From: Dallia pectoralis
Taxonomy: Eukaryota > Chordata > Actinopteri > Esociformes > Umbridae
Reading direction: 5' to 3'
Assembly (NCBI GenBank): GCA_029465975.1
Contig: CM055738.1
Coordinates: 3,818,954-3,882,953, forward strand
DNA length: 64,000 nucleotides
Shown here: positions 1-11,770 of the stretch, one piece after another
Position numbering within the stretch: the first letter of the stretch is position 1
Layout of the letters: every line of letters starts with the position of its first letter
Position numbers and translations under genes: made by a program
Notes under the pieces: generated by a model
The model's database searches: none
Told to the model about the DNA's origin: nothing
The model's input: the letters and a program-made list of their open reading frames with translations, nothing else

Positions 1-2
1 CT

Positions 3-935
3 CAATACTGTTTTCAAGATAGAAACTCTTCCTGCAGAAATAATTCCCTTTCGACAACTATATATATAACAATGTACATCTTCTTCTCATTTATTTCAGT
101 TGTTACAGTATTTCTGAACCTAGTGGTGATCATCTCCATCTCTCACTTCAAGCATCTCCAGACTCCAACCAACCTGCTCATCCTCTCTCTGGCTGTGTCA
201 GATCTCCTGGTGGGACTCATTGTGATACCAACAATGACTGTAGCAATATTGGAAAAATGCTGGGTTTTTGGAGACTATTTCTGTACATTGCTTTTATACA
301 TCACTTTTATTTGTGCTTCTTCATCTCTTGGCAATTTAATATTGATATCTGTTGACCGTTATGTTGCCGTGTGTGATCCACTTTTCTACCACACAAAAAT
401 AACAATACCAAGAATGAAGTTTTCTATCTTTATTACCTGGTGCTGTTGTATTACATATTATGTAGTTTTCATAAACATCACTGTAAAGGTACATGTACCA
501 AAGTGCTTTGCAGAATGTTATTTTGGTGAAGGAGAAATCTGGGTAAATATGATGGACTTGGTCATTTCAATTGTTTTGCCATATTGCATAATTATAACAC
601 TTCATTTGAAAATATTGGTTGTGGCCAGATCACAGGCCAGACAGGTTTTGTCTAAAAGAGCTGACAATGTGTCTGGTGTTAAAACTGTGAAGGAAAAACA
701 TTCCAAGAGAAAAGCAGAAAAAACATTAACCATTGTTGTTTTTAACTATCTTATGTGTTGGAATCCATTCTTTTATTTTTTATATTTTTCCTCAAGTTCT
801 TACTTGACATCAATCATTTTCACCTTTCTGCCACTCTTAAATTCCTTCATTAATCCAATAATTTATGCTTTCTTCTATTCTTGGTTTAATGTTACAGCTA
901 AACGTATTTTAACACGGAAGTTCAGGCAGTTGTAA
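3..935 (+). CDS. TAAR-type olfactory GPCR, 5' end cut by window edge
   Basis: Class A GPCR of the trace amine-associated receptor family; such receptors sit in the cilia membrane of olfactory neurons and detect amines (family knowledge). The frame is open from base 3, where QYCFQDRNSSC aligns with residue 8 of the paralogues, so only about 7 residues lie outside the window; 310 residues are visible. Seen: N-glycosylation site NSS, TM2 LAVSDLL, TM3-end VDRYVAVCDP, TM5 with Asp5.42 eight residues before the LP proline, TM6 CWNP, and TM7 NSFINPIIYAFFYSWF, which satisfies the TAAR signature with Ser instead of the usual Pro. Position 3.32 is Thr, not Asp. It is the only + strand receptor here and converges on the gene at 9142-10092, which it resembles most from TM3 onward. 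No lesion is visible. Confidence 0.93.
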   Translation, partial: QYCFQDRNSSCRNNSLSTTIYITMYIFFSFISVVTVFLNLVVIISISHFKHLQTPTNLLILSLAVSDLLVGLIVIPTMTVAILEKCWVFGDYFCTLLLYITFICASSSLGNLILISVDRYVAVCDPLFYHTKITIPRMKFSIFITWCCCITYYVVFINITVKVHVPKCFAECYFGEGEIWVNMMDLVISIVLPYCIIITLHLKILVVARSQARQVLSKRADNVSGVKTVKEKHSKRKAEKTLTIVVFNYLMCWNPFFYFLYFSSSSYLTSIIFTFLPLLNSFINPIIYAFFYSWFNVTAKRILTRKFRQL

Positions 936-1802
936 TTCCTACATTTTGCATTTTTGATAAACAGCAGTACATCGTTGTTTAATGTTTCTTTCAATACTAT
1001 AACTGATGTAACTGCTGTCATAGACATGCGGTGTTTCTTTTGTTGTTGCTTTTTTATGAATACAGTTTACATATACATAATGCAGATTACATTGTATGGC
1101 TGACAGTGGCTTGTTTAATTATTTGTTTTACATATGGTGTAAATAAACAATGATTTGGCTGGATTGGATTTGAATTGTACTTGAACTTGTTGATGTGAAT
1201 GTCGTCATTTTATTATATATTATGTATATTTAAAATACCAAAGTCAAGTTAATTTGGTTACTGATATGGTATCAATGGTTTGTAGTATTGTATTCCCACA
1301 CATCAATCTGAAGGTGACGGTTAATAGTCATTAACTATAAACTTTAAATAAGGGTCATTAAAATGTTTTTATGTTATTAATATAATGGTAAATAGAAATC
1401 AAACAATCAGTTCACAAGAATTAGATCAAAATGATGAACGGGAAAGTATGATGTTATGTGTATACAGTTGCATGTGTTTCAGCCAGTGGTGACACAGTGT
1501 GGCAGTATCCTAATCATATTATTCTAGTTAGAAATACAAAAATACAACTGAATAATAGGAAATTCAATCCACAAGCCTGTGATTATTAATATTATTTCAA
1601 ATTATAGATATAGTTTTAAAACAGTGTATGGGAGTTCAAATATATAAATATTTATTTAAAAAACAACATTATTTATGAGGCCAAATTAATTAAAATGTAA
1701 GTTCAATTAAGTTTTGATTTCATTGGCTGGTTTTCACCATTTTTGTCTTATCATGATCAACACCAGTGTACATTGTATTTTTAATTATTATTATTATTTT
1801 TA
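936..1802. other. AT-rich 3' flank, no gene seen
   Basis: AT-rich sequence downstream of the first receptor. AATAAA-like motifs near 1140-1150 could serve as polyadenylation signal. No coding pattern, inverted repeat or tandem array was recognised. Confidence 0.5.
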
Positions 1803-2780
1803 CCTTTATTTTACCAGACAGGCCGATTTAGAAAAAAAATCTCATTTGCAACAGCGATCTGGCCAAGATAAGGCGAAGAAATTGTGCAAGACAACATATA
1901 TTTACACAATGAATACACAAGAATGCAAAAGAGCATTGGGACACTGCAAAGCAATGCAGGATCAAGTGGAAAGTCAATATACAGATAATACAAGATGAGG
2001 TATAAGTAGGTCAGTTGAGCAGCATTGATATGGCAGGTTATTTGTTTGCATAGTATATATGACCGTGGTTTAGAGAGATAGAGCATTTTAGCATGCCTGA
2101 GCAAAAAGAATTATTCAAAAATGTAAATATATATGTAAACAGGTATGACAGCAGCGCAGGTAAGAAAGAGCCAATGTGGAAAAAGAGTATGGCATAAGTG
2201 AGAATGGGTGGGTGAAAGCCAGGCGACAGTTAACACGTAGAGTGATCAAACAGGAGTTCAGAGGGGAATAGGCAACGAGTGAGATAAGGATTTCAAGTTT
2301 TAGTAATTAGTTCCAGTGATTGGCGGCTGAAAACTGGAAGGATTGGCGGCCGAATGTTGTGCTTTCAGGATGACTAAGGCAAGGTACTTGCTTGAGCATA
2401 GACTGCAGGTGGGTAGAGCAGGTACAGGTCTAGAGAGCTTAAGTACAGCGGGACATTTTTATTTGACCAGGTAGGTACAAATACTCATTTACAACAGCAA
2501 CCTGGGGAAATGTGGGGGATTGAAACCAGACCATGACCCCAAAGCATGCACTCTACCACCTAGCCTGCCTAGCAGACACTTGTACATTAATTGTTACAGC
2601 TGAGTGTTTAACGACGGCCAGCCGAATAATGCGTACAGGTTGCAGTGGTGGGTGTTGGTAACAAAACATAACACTATGGTAAACCACAACCAGTTTTTTT
2701 AAAGTTGGTCTGAGGATCAAACTCTGTGGCCCCCCATGGAGACAGCCATGGGTCCCGACAGCAGGCCTGTCGGAGCGATA
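1803..2780 (-). mobile_element. Non-LTR retrotransposon (L2-like) 3' fragment, copy 1
   Basis: Read on the - strand this matches, base for base over long stretches, the + strand fragment at about 21512-23385. That copy still encodes the C-terminal tail of a LINE reverse transcriptase (motif FSAANDWNELQ). Here the corresponding frame is broken. The 3' end runs through GATCGCTGTTGCAAATGAG and TAAAATAAAGG into an A/T simple tail near 1803. The copy carries one unit of a 34-bp motif that is expanded to about eight units in copy 2, and it is interrupted by a tRNA-derived SINE at 2454-2572. Clade assignment (L2-like) is inference from the tail type. Confidence 0.6.
2454..2572 (-). mobile_element. 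tRNA-derived SINE with LINE-type tail, nested in LINE copy 1
   Basis: On the - strand: a tRNA-like head with an A-box-like CTAGGTGGTAGAGTG and a B-box-like GGTTTCAATCCC, then GGTTGCTGTTGTAAATGAG and a TACCTGGTCAAATAAAAAT tail. The tail resembles the 3' end of the surrounding LINE (1803-1870), as expected for a SINE mobilised by that LINE's machinery. The paralogous LINE at 22490-22545 lacks this segment, which marks it as an insertion. I could not define a clean target duplication. Confidence 0.55.
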
Positions 2781-2916
2781 GTTTAAGAACCAGGCAAGGC
2801 AGTCGCAAGAGAAGCACATGCTGTTGAGTCGGCTGATAAGAACAACAAGATAACAGAATCAAAAGCCTTTGACAGATCGGTGTAAACGGCTGCACAGTAG
2901 TGCTTGAGTAGTTCAC

Positions 2917-5900
2917 CTGCCCTGAGAGCAGCGCATTATACACTAAAAATAAGACAGCAATATGAATATGGAGTACTCCTGCCCTGAGAGCAGCGCATTA
3001 TACACTAAAATAAGACAGCATTATGAATATGGAGTACTCCTGCCCCGAGAGCAGCGCATTATACACTAAAAAGACAACAGCAATATGAATATGGAGTACT
3101 CCTGCCCTGAGAGCAGGCGCATTATACACTAAAAAGACAACAGCAATATGAATATGGAGTACTCCTGCCCTGAAAGCAGCGCATTAAACACAGAAAATAA
3201 GACAGCAATATGAATATGGAGTACTGCTGCCCTGAGAGCAGCGCATTATACACAAAAAATAAGACAGCAATATGAATATGGAGTACTGCTGCCCTGAGAG
3301 CAGCGCCTTATACACTAAAAATAAGACAGCAATATGAATATGGAGTACTGCTGCCCTGAGAGCAGCGCAATATACACTAAAAATACGACAGCAATATGAA
3401 TATGGAGTACTGCTGCCCTGAGAGCAGCGCATTATACTCTAAAAAGACGACAGCAATACGAATATGGAGTACTCCTGCCCTGAGAGCAGCGCATTATACC
3501 CTAAAAATACGACAGCAATATGAATATGGAGAATTGCTGCACTGAGAGCAGCGCATTATACACAAAAAAGACAACAGCAATATGAATATGGAGTACTGCT
3601 GCCCTGAGACCAGCGAATGATACACTAAAAAGACAACAGCAATATGAATATGGAGTACTGCTGCCCTGAGAGCAGCGAATAATAGAATAAAAAGACAGAA
3701 ATACGATTATGGAGTACTGCTGCCCTGAGAGCAGCGCATTATACACTAAAAAGAAGACAGCAATATGAATATGGAGTACTCCTGCCCTGAGAGCAGCGCA
3801 TTATACACTAAAAAGACGACAGCAATACGAATATGGAGTACTTCTGCCCTGAGAGCAGCGCTTTATACACTAAAAAGACGACAGAAATACGAATATGGAG
3901 TACTGCTGCCCTGAGAGCAGCGCATTATACAGTAAAAATACGACAGCAATATGAATATGGAGTACTGCTGCCCTGAGAGCAGCGCATTATACCCTAAAAA
4001 TACGACAGCAATATGAATATGGAGAATTGCTGCACTGAGAGCAGCGCATTATACACAAAAAAGACAACAGCAATATGAATATGGGGTACTGCTGCCCTGA
4101 GACCAGCGAATGATACACTAAAAAGACAACAGCAATATGAATATGGAGTACTGCTGCCCTGAGAGCAGCGAATGATAGAATAAAAAGACAGCAATACGAT
4201 TATGGAGTACTGCTGCCCTGAGAGCAGCGCATTATACACTAAAAAGAAGACAGCAATACGAATATGGAGTACTCCTGCCCTGAGAGCAGCGCATTATACA
4301 CTAAAAAGACGACAGCAATACGAATATGGAGTACTCCTGCCCTGAGAGCAGCGCTTTATACACTAAAAAGACGACAGAAATACGAATATGGAGTACTGCT
4401 GCCCTGAGAGCAGCGCATTATACAGTAAAAAGACGACAGCAATATGAATATGGAGTACTGCTGCCCTGAGAGCAGCGCATTATACTCTAAAAAGACGACA
4501 GCAATACGAATATGGAGTACTCCTGCCCTGAGAGCAGCGCATTATACCCTAAAAAGACGACAGCAATATGAATATGGAGTACTGCTGCCCTGAGAGCAGC
4601 GCATTATACTCTAAAAAGACAACAGCAATATGAATATGGAGTACTGCTGCCCTGAGAGCAGCGAATGATACACTAAATAGACAACTGCAATATGAATATG
4701 GAGTACTGCTGCCCTGAGAGCAGCGCAATATACACTAAAAATACGACAGCAATATGAATATGGAGTACTGCTGCCCTGAGAGCAGCGCATTATACTCTAA
4801 AAAGACAACAGCAATACGAATATGGAGAACTCCTGCCCTGAGAGCAGCGCATTATACCCTAAAAATACGACAGCAATACGAATATGGAGAATTGCTGCAC
4901 TGAGAGCAGCGCATTATACACTAAAAAGACAACAGCAATATGAATATGGAGTACTGCTGCCCTGAGAGCAGCACATTATACACTAAAAATAAGACAGCAA
5001 TATGAATATGGAGTACTGCTTCCCTGAGAGCAGCGCATTATACACTAAAAATAAGACAGCAATATGAATATGGAGTACTCCTTCCCTGAGAGCAGCGCAT
5101 TATACCCTAAAAAGACGACAGCAATATGAATATGGAGTACTGCTGCCCTGAGAGCAGCGAATGATACACTAAATAGACAACAGCAATATGAATATGGAGT
5201 ACTCCTGCCCTGAGAGCAGCGCATTATACCCTAAAAAGACGACAGCAATATGAATATGGAGTACTGCTGCCCTGAGAGCAGCGAATGATACACCAAAAAG
5301 ACAACAGCAATATGAATATGGAGTACTGCTGCCCTGAGAGCAGCGAATGATAGAATAAAAAGACAGCAATACGATTATGGAGTACTGCTGCCCTGAGAGC
5401 AGCGTATTATACACTAAAAAGACGACAGCAATACAAATATGGAGTACTGCTGCCCTGAGAGCAGCGCATTATACACTAAAAAGACAACAGCAATACGAAT
5501 ATGGAGTACTGCTGCCATGAGAGCAGTGAATTATACACTAAGAAGAAGACAGCAATACGAATATGGAGTACTGCTGCCCTGAGAGCAGCGTATTATACAC
5601 TAAAAAGACGACAGAAATACGAATATGGAGTACTGCTGCCCTGAGAGCAGCGCATTATACACTAAAAATAAGACACCAATATGAATATGGAGTACTGCTG
5701 CCCTGAGAGCAGCGCATTATACACTAAAAAGACGACAGCAATATGAATATGGAGTACTGCTGCCCTGAGAGCAGCGCATTATACACTAAAAATAAGACAC
5801 CAATATGAATATGGAGTACTGCTGCCCTGAGAGCAGCGCATTATACACTAAAAAGACGACAGCAATATGAATATGGAGTACTGCTGCCCTGAGAGCAGCG

Positions 5901-6425
5901 AAATATACACTAAAAATACGACAGCAATATGAATATGGAGTACTGCTGCCCTGAGAGCAGCGCATTATACACTAAAAAGACGACAGAAATATGAATATGG
6001 AGTACTGCTGCCCTGAGAGCAGCGCTTTATACACTAAAAAGACAACAGCAATACGAATATGGAGTACTGCTGCCATGAGAGCAGTGAATTATACACTAAG
6101 AAGAAGACAGCAATACGAATATGGAGTACTCCTGCCCTGAGAGCAGCGCTTTATACACTAAAAAGACGACAGAAATACGAATATGGAGTACTGCTGCCCT
6201 GAGAGCAGCGCATTATACACTAAAAATAAGACAGAAATATGAATATGGAGTACTGCTGCCCTGAGAGCAGCGCATTATACACTAAAAATAAGACAGCAAT
6301 ATGAATATGGAGTACTCCTGCCCTGAGAGCAGCTTATTATAACTTAAACTAAAAGTAACACAGTAATATGAACCTGAGAACTCCTGCCCCGAGGAAAGCA
6401 TACAGTACACAAAAAATAACACATT
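2917..6425. repeat. Minisatellite, about 61-bp unit, roughly 57 copies
   Basis: Head-to-tail array of a 60-62 bp unit containing TGCCCTGAGAGCAGCGCATT, a short A-run, and CAATATGAATATGGAGTACT. The first clean units start near 2917; units after 6338 are degenerate. Each unit carries a short inverted repeat GCTGC-N7-GCAGC. Variants define higher-order structure: the block at about 3501-3746 recurs almost unchanged at 3994-4239 (shift of 493 bp, eight units), and the rare CATGAGAGCAGTGAATTATA variant recurs at about 5517 and 6073 (nine units). Open frames across the array are by-products of the repeat and are not called as genes. Confidence 0.95.
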
Positions 6426-7657
6426 ATGATACTGAGTCGCGGAGATTTGAGTTATGTGATCGCATAACTTATCGGTTTTACAGACAGCGCTTGGTAGCAT
6501 TGGGAAAGCATTTGTGGCAAAGTGGGTGGAACCAAGGTGGGGGTTTTTGTACTGGAGGGGAACAGGTAATGACTGGCACCTTGTCACTATTTAGCCGTGG
6601 TCTTAGTGGTCGCTTGCCCCGACTGCGCTACGGAGAGGTGGCATGCTACAAGCGATAACTGGTACGTTGTGCTGTAAATCCCTATAAATGTGTCAGTGTC
6701 ATTTATGTCGTATATTGTGAAGTTGTGTCTGACAAGTGTTGTGTTGTAGTTTGTGTTTCTGTCTGTAGCGTGAGTGTATATGGAGGTGTTATTTATGCTG
6801 TGGCGACGTTGCCCACTGGGAGGGGTGAGTTTGTATTGTTTTGTCTCCGTGTATATTGTAATACCTTCTAATAAGGCTGCAATGTATTCACTGTGTGTTT
6901 CTGTTATAGATAATCGGCTAGATGTTTGTCACTGTTTTTGTACCATTCATGTTGTTTGTGTTGAGTGAGAAAGGTGGTTATGTGTTTCTGGTGAGGGATT
7001 TATTGCTTTGGTTATCTGTGTGTATTATTATTTATTTTATTTAAGGCACTGCCAGCCAACCTGTCCCCATACGGTTTATTGTTTTATAAAATAAATAGCT
7101 CTTTGCTAAAACCTCTGGTTGCCGTAGTGACTGCTTGCCTGTAATGGGCCCAGGACCCGTTCAGACACAGTGACCAAGGGTCACACATTAACGTTAACGT
7201 TATGCTAATTCTACGTTAGCTGCTTTGGTGTGGTTGACTGAAGCACGCATCAAATACATCCGATATAAACGATGAATTCGTTTTGTGCATTTTAATGTTC
7301 CCCAATTATCTTATTACAATTTAGAGGCTGTTTATCAGTGAATTTCAACTGTGAATTTCGAATTTCAACAAAAAAAACATTTAATAAATTCGCATACCTC
7401 ATGACAAGTGATCTTTCTCCCACGAACAGTCAATAACGTGTCGTCGTCTGTAAGATCCTTCCCTCCATATTTCCCAACGCCTTAATCCCGCCTCTACTTT
7501 AATTTCATTGGTTGAATCTGTAAACCAATCATTTTCTTTTCTGCCCTTAGAACAAGTTTGAGTAAGTAAAACTCCCAGTCCCATCTGCTCTTTACATTGG
7601 CTGCCTGTTAAGGCTAGGGCATACTTTGAAGTTCTACTGTTAATTTATTCTAATGGG
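6426..7657. other. Unassigned spacer, possibly old retroelement sequence
   Basis: No coding region recognised. The stretch 6700-7160 is T/G-rich, has AATAAATAG near 7090 and a CCCAGGACCCGTTCAGACAC motif near 7149, which is reminiscent of a retroelement terminus. No paired terminal repeat was found to support that. Confidence 0.3.
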
Positions 7658-7922
7658 GTGTTCCTAGGTTGATGCTTGGTAGAGTAGGTCGATGCTTTCC
7701 GGCTTGTTGGGCCAGAGTTTCACAGGACCTCCCGGTCTCATTTTTAAAATGTATGCTGCTATGCTATTGTGCCAGTACATAAGGAACTTGGTTGTCTAAC
7801 CTTTCCCTGTGTCTTGTTCTCGCTTCCATTAAGGAGGACACGTGCCTGATGGCCACCTAAAAGCACTTTATGACAACTTTGTTGTAAAAATGGCTTTATG
7901 AATAAAATTTGATTGATTGATG
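7658..7922 (+). mobile_element. Interspersed repeat with TTGATTGA tail, copy A
   Basis: Shares several segments with 30539-31138: a TTGATG(C/G)TTGGTA start, CTAACCTTTCCCTG(T/C)GTCTTG and CGCTTCCATTAAGGAGGAC(A/C)CGTGCCTG, and a 3' end AAAGCACTTT-TGACAACTTTGTTGTAAAAA-GGCTTTAT followed by tandem TTGA. Copy A lacks the roughly 330-bp middle found in copy B. Such TTGA-repeat tails are usual for L2-type retroelements and their SINEs; assignment is inference. Confidence 0.5.
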
Positions 7923-9141
7923 CAAATTTAAGCTCAGTATTTAAGTCACTGGGAAAGGTCACCACTTTGTTGTTCATTATTTCTATGTCACGGTCCATGT
8001 TTGGGTGAGTGTTGTTCTTCAATGTAGATCACTATTTTGTACGTTTAGTTGACACTTTTATATAAGACACTTTTTTCTCCTCACGTTGTGATTATAATGG
8101 ATTTTCTTTTTTCAATACATTTTGGAAAAATACCAAAAATGTGTCACACGCATAAATGTGAACTAACAAATGTAAACATATGCTGTTTATGTTGCTGGTA
8201 ATTGGGATGAATTAGACATCTGTTGAGTATTTTAACATAAAATAGTTTGATTGTGTCACAATCCCATTGGTGTAAAAGCATGAGAAGATTGGTTGACCAT
8301 CAGTATTGCATCATCAAGTGAAAAGTGGGTGATAATTATCTAGGTCCCACAACAGGTAACAGCGAGGCCTTGTAACTCCAGATATTAATTGTTGTAGCTT
8401 TGTTACAAGCTTTTTTCTGTTCTATATATATTTGACGTGGGAAGTCAGGTAGTGATTGTAAGATTTGGGGATTGCACCTATGGGAGTGAAAGCTAAGCTT
8501 TTGCACTTGTAAAATTGACTTAATACAATACATTACAATTATTCAAATGACCAATTAGTAGGAAAAAAGAGATGATTGAAACAATATAATTAAAAGGATT
8601 CTGGTCCAAATTCTCAAATGTCATGGGAAATATGTGGAGCCTTTTGAGCAGGTCACAGGCATACAAGTTAAAGAAACACATTTAAAAAAAATATGAATTG
8701 AATGTCAATTACATGAATAAAACATACATATTTTGTTAGAATGTAAACCTCTTAAGTTTTGAATTCCTATTCAGTAATGTCACCAATGAATGGATGTCAT
8801 GCACAATAAACATTTACAGAAAAGAGAATGTGTATGCAGCATTGTACATGACACAAACTACAGTCATTATTTTTTTGTATTACATAGCATGGAATTAATG
8901 TATACTGTTATATTTAGAGTATACATATCAAAACGAATCCAATGACTTATGTAATATTACTGTTTGCCTTCTACAAGACATTACAATCAAATATGGGTTT
9001 CATTGTAAAATCGATGCACACAAAAAATTGTCTGTATTTATAAAAAGCTACATTTAACAACTGAGTTAATTATTGTCAGTGATTGAAAGTAACTAATACA
9101 CCTACAATAAACCTATCTGTGTCATACATACAAAACATAGG
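7923..9141. other. AT-rich 3' flank of the 9.1-kb receptor gene
   Basis: AT-rich, with no coding pattern, tandem array or inverted repeat recognised. It lies downstream of two convergent receptor genes. Confidence 0.45.
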
Positions 9142-10092
9142 CTACAAATGCCTGAACAGTGTTAAAATACGTTTAGCTGTAACATTAAACCATGGATAGA
9201 AGAAAGCATAAATTATTGGATTAATTAAGGAATTTACAAGTGGCAGAAAGGTGAAAATTACCGACACTAAATAGGAACCTGACATAATCAACAATAAATA
9301 AAAGATTGGATTCCAACATATCAGATAGTTACAAACAACAATAGCCAACGTTTTTTCTGCTTTTCTCTTTGATGTTTTAGTCTGTACAGTTTTAACACCA
9401 GACACAATGTCAGTCCTTTCAGACAAAACCTTTCTGGCCTGTGATTTGGCCACAACCAATATGTTCAAATAAAGTGTTATAATTATGCAATACGGCAAAA
9501 CTATTGACATTAAAACGTCAATCATATTAATCCAGATATCTCCTTCACCAAAATAACATTCTTGTAAGCACCTTGGTACATGTACCTTTACAGTTATGTT
9601 TATGAAAAAAACATCATATATGAAACAACAACACCAGGTAATAAAGATTGAACACTTAATTCTTTGTGTTGTTATTTTTGCGTGGTACAATAATGGATTA
9701 CACACAGCAACATAGCGATCAATTGATATCAAAATTAAATTGCCAATGGATGAAGAAGCACATAAATAACTACTGTAGAGAAGAAATGGACAGAAATATT
9801 CTCCATTAACCCAGCATGTTTCCATTATTGCTACAGTCATTTCTGGAATCACAATGAGTCCCACCAGGAAATCTGATACAGCCAGAGAGAGGATGAGCAG
9901 GTTGGTTGGAGTCTGGAGATGCTTGAAATGAGAGATGGAGATGATCACCAAAAGATTTAACAACACAGTAACCGCCGCAATAACCGAAAACAAGATGTAC
10001 AATGAAATGTACGCATATTTTGATATTGAAGTTATTGTGCAAGATGAGTTTTTGTCCAGAGAACAGTATTGAGAATCTCCATGTTCCTCCAT
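9142..10092 (-). CDS. TAAR-type olfactory GPCR, intact (316 aa)
   Basis: Intact single-exon receptor starting MEEHGDSQYC, at the same place as its paralogues. Landmarks: NSS glycosylation site at 15-17, TM1 about 28-52, TM2 LAVSDFL at 70-76, Cys3.25 at 101, Ser at 108 (position 3.32, where classical amine receptors have Asp), DRY at 125-127 followed by CNPL instead of CDPL, Asp at 192 (5.42), Pro5.50 at 200, ICWNP in TM6, and TM7 NSLINPIIYAFFYPWF. Family knowledge: TAARs with Asp5.42 instead of Asp3.32 form a large teleost clade thought to bind amines in a non-classical pose. Residues up to about 106 and the upstream DNA are nearly identical to the gene at 15362-16318, but from TM3 on it resembles the + strand gene at 3-935, suggesting gene conversion. 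Automated pipelines usually name such genes TAAR13c-like; I do not assign a member number. Confidence 0.95.
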   Translation of the reverse strand: MEEHGDSQYCSLDKNSSCTITSISKYAYISLYILFSVIAAVTVLLNLLVIISISHFKHLQTPTNLLILSLAVSDFLVGLIVIPEMTVAIMETCWVNGEYFCPFLLYSSYLCASSSIGNLILISIDRYVAVCNPLLYHAKITTQRIKCSIFITWCCCFIYDVFFINITVKVHVPRCLQECYFGEGDIWINMIDVLMSIVLPYCIIITLYLNILVVAKSQARKVLSERTDIVSGVKTVQTKTSKRKAEKTLAIVVCNYLICWNPIFYLLLIMSGSYLVSVIFTFLPLVNSLINPIIYAFFYPWFNVTAKRILTLFRHL

Positions 10093-10173
10093 TTGTAATA
10101 AAAGGTAGAAATCCTCCTCCTGCTTGGTCCTGTGACCCTGTCAGGTCAGCCTTCTGAAAGTCCCTCAACTCAG

Positions 10174-10188
10174 ACTCTTTTTATCCCT
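10174..10188 (-). promoter_or_regulatory. TATA-like box upstream of the 9.1-kb TAAR
   Basis: On the - strand, GGGATAAAAAGAG about 85-95 bases upstream of the ATG. The same box, surrounded by the same bases, occurs at 16413-16426 before the next gene, and TATA-like boxes sit at the equivalent place before the other receptors. Use as core promoter is inferred. Confidence 0.4.
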
Positions 10189-10271
10189 ACGTTACTAACA
10201 GAAACTCCTCCTTCAGAGTATTTGCATACTTTTTTTCTGGGAGGGTTTGTGTATGTGAATTTAGCTTTTCT

Positions 10272-11770
10272 CCCTATACCCCACACACCTGTCAGTCTCA
10301 CCCTATACCCAACACACATGTCAGTCTCACCCTATACCCCACACACCTGTCAGCCTCACCCTATACCCCACACACCTGTCAGCCTCTCCCTATACCCCAC
10401 ACACCTGTCAGCCTCTCCCTATACCCCACACACCTGTCAGCCTCACCCTATACCCAACACACATGTCAGTCTCTCCCTATACCCCACACACCTGTCAGCC
10501 TCACCCTATACCCAACACACCTGTCAGTCTCTCCCTATACCCAACACACCTGTCAGTCTCTCCCTATACCCCACACACCTGTCAGTCTCCCTATACCCCA
10601 CACACCTGTCAGTCTCCCTATACCCCACACACCTGTCAGTCTCCCTATACCCCACACACCTGTCAGTCTCTCCCTATACCCCACACACCTGTCGGCCTCA
10701 CCCTATACCCCACACACCTGTCAGTCTCCCTATACCCCACTCTCCTGTCAGTCTCTCCCTAAACCACACACTCCTGTCAATCTCTCCCTTTACCTCACAC
10801 ACCTGTAAGTCTCTCCCTATACCCCACACACCTGTCAGTCCCTCTCTATATCCCACACACCTGTCAATCTCTCCCTTTACCCCACACACCTGTCAGTCTC
10901 ACCCTATACCCAACACACATGTCAGTCTCACCCTATACCCCACACACCTGTCAGCCTCACCCTATAACCCACACACCTGTCAGTCTCTCTCTATACCCCA
11001 CACACCTGTCAGCCTCACCCTATACCCAACACACATGTCAGTCTCTCCCTATACCCCACACACCTGTCAGCCTCACCCTATACCCAACACACCTGTCAGT
11101 CTCTCCCTATACCCCACACACCTGTCAGTCTCTCCCTATACCCCACACACCTGTCAGTCTCCCTATACCCCACACACCTGTCAGTCTCCCTATACCCCAC
11201 ACACCTGTCAGTCTCCCTATACCCCACACACCTGTCAGTCTCTCCCTATACCCCACACACCTGTCGGCCTCACCCTATACCCCACACACCTGTCAGTCTC
11301 CCTATACCCCACTCTCCTGTCAGTCTCTCCCTAAACCACACACTCCTGTCAATCTCTCCCTTTACCCAACACACATGTCAGTCTCACCCTATACCCCACA
11401 CACCTGTCAGCCTCACCCTATAACCCACACACCTGTCAGTCTCTCTCTATACCCCACACACCTGTCAATCTCTCCCTTTACCCAACACACCTGTAAGTCT
11501 CTCCCTATACCCCACACACCTGTAAGTCTCTCCCTATACCCCACACACGTGTCAATCTCTCCCTTTACCCGACACACCTGTCAGTCTCCCTATACCCCAC
11601 ACACCTGTCAGTCTCCCTATACCACACACTCCTGTCAGTCTCTCCCTATACCCCACACACCTGTCTGCCTCACCCTATACCCAACACACCTGTCAGCCTC
11701 ACCCTATACCACACACTCCTGTCAGTCTCTCCCTATACCCCACACTCCTGTCAGTCTCTCCTCACCCCCC
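10272..11770. repeat. Minisatellite, 29-bp unit (27-bp variants), about 52 copies
   Basis: Tandem unit CCTATACCCCACACACCTGT plus CAGTCTCTC, with 27-bp variants lacking one TC pair. Because 29 is not a multiple of 3, three successive units are read in three frames, giving a spurious open frame of about 400 codons made of HTPVSL/YPTHLSVSPY/TPHTCQ. A block ending near 10795 is repeated with a 572-bp offset (shared rare unit CTAAACCACACACTCC at about 10759 and 11331), so the array grew partly by a multi-unit duplication. A 13-copy version lies at 17300-17666 next to the paralogous gene. Confidence 0.95.

Noticed and set aside
2917..6425. CRISPR-like regular repeat array
   Set aside because: Units are contiguous and diverge along their whole length; there are no constant repeats with unique spacers, and the DNA is from a vertebrate.
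2917..6425. REST/NRSF (RE1) site in each minisatellite unit, from the CAGCGC-containing core
   Set aside because: Only part of one half-site fits; the rest of the RE1 consensus does not match on either strand.
6426..7160. LTR of an endogenous retroelement
   Set aside because: No second terminal repeat, no TG...CA pair with target duplication, and no internal coding region could be found.
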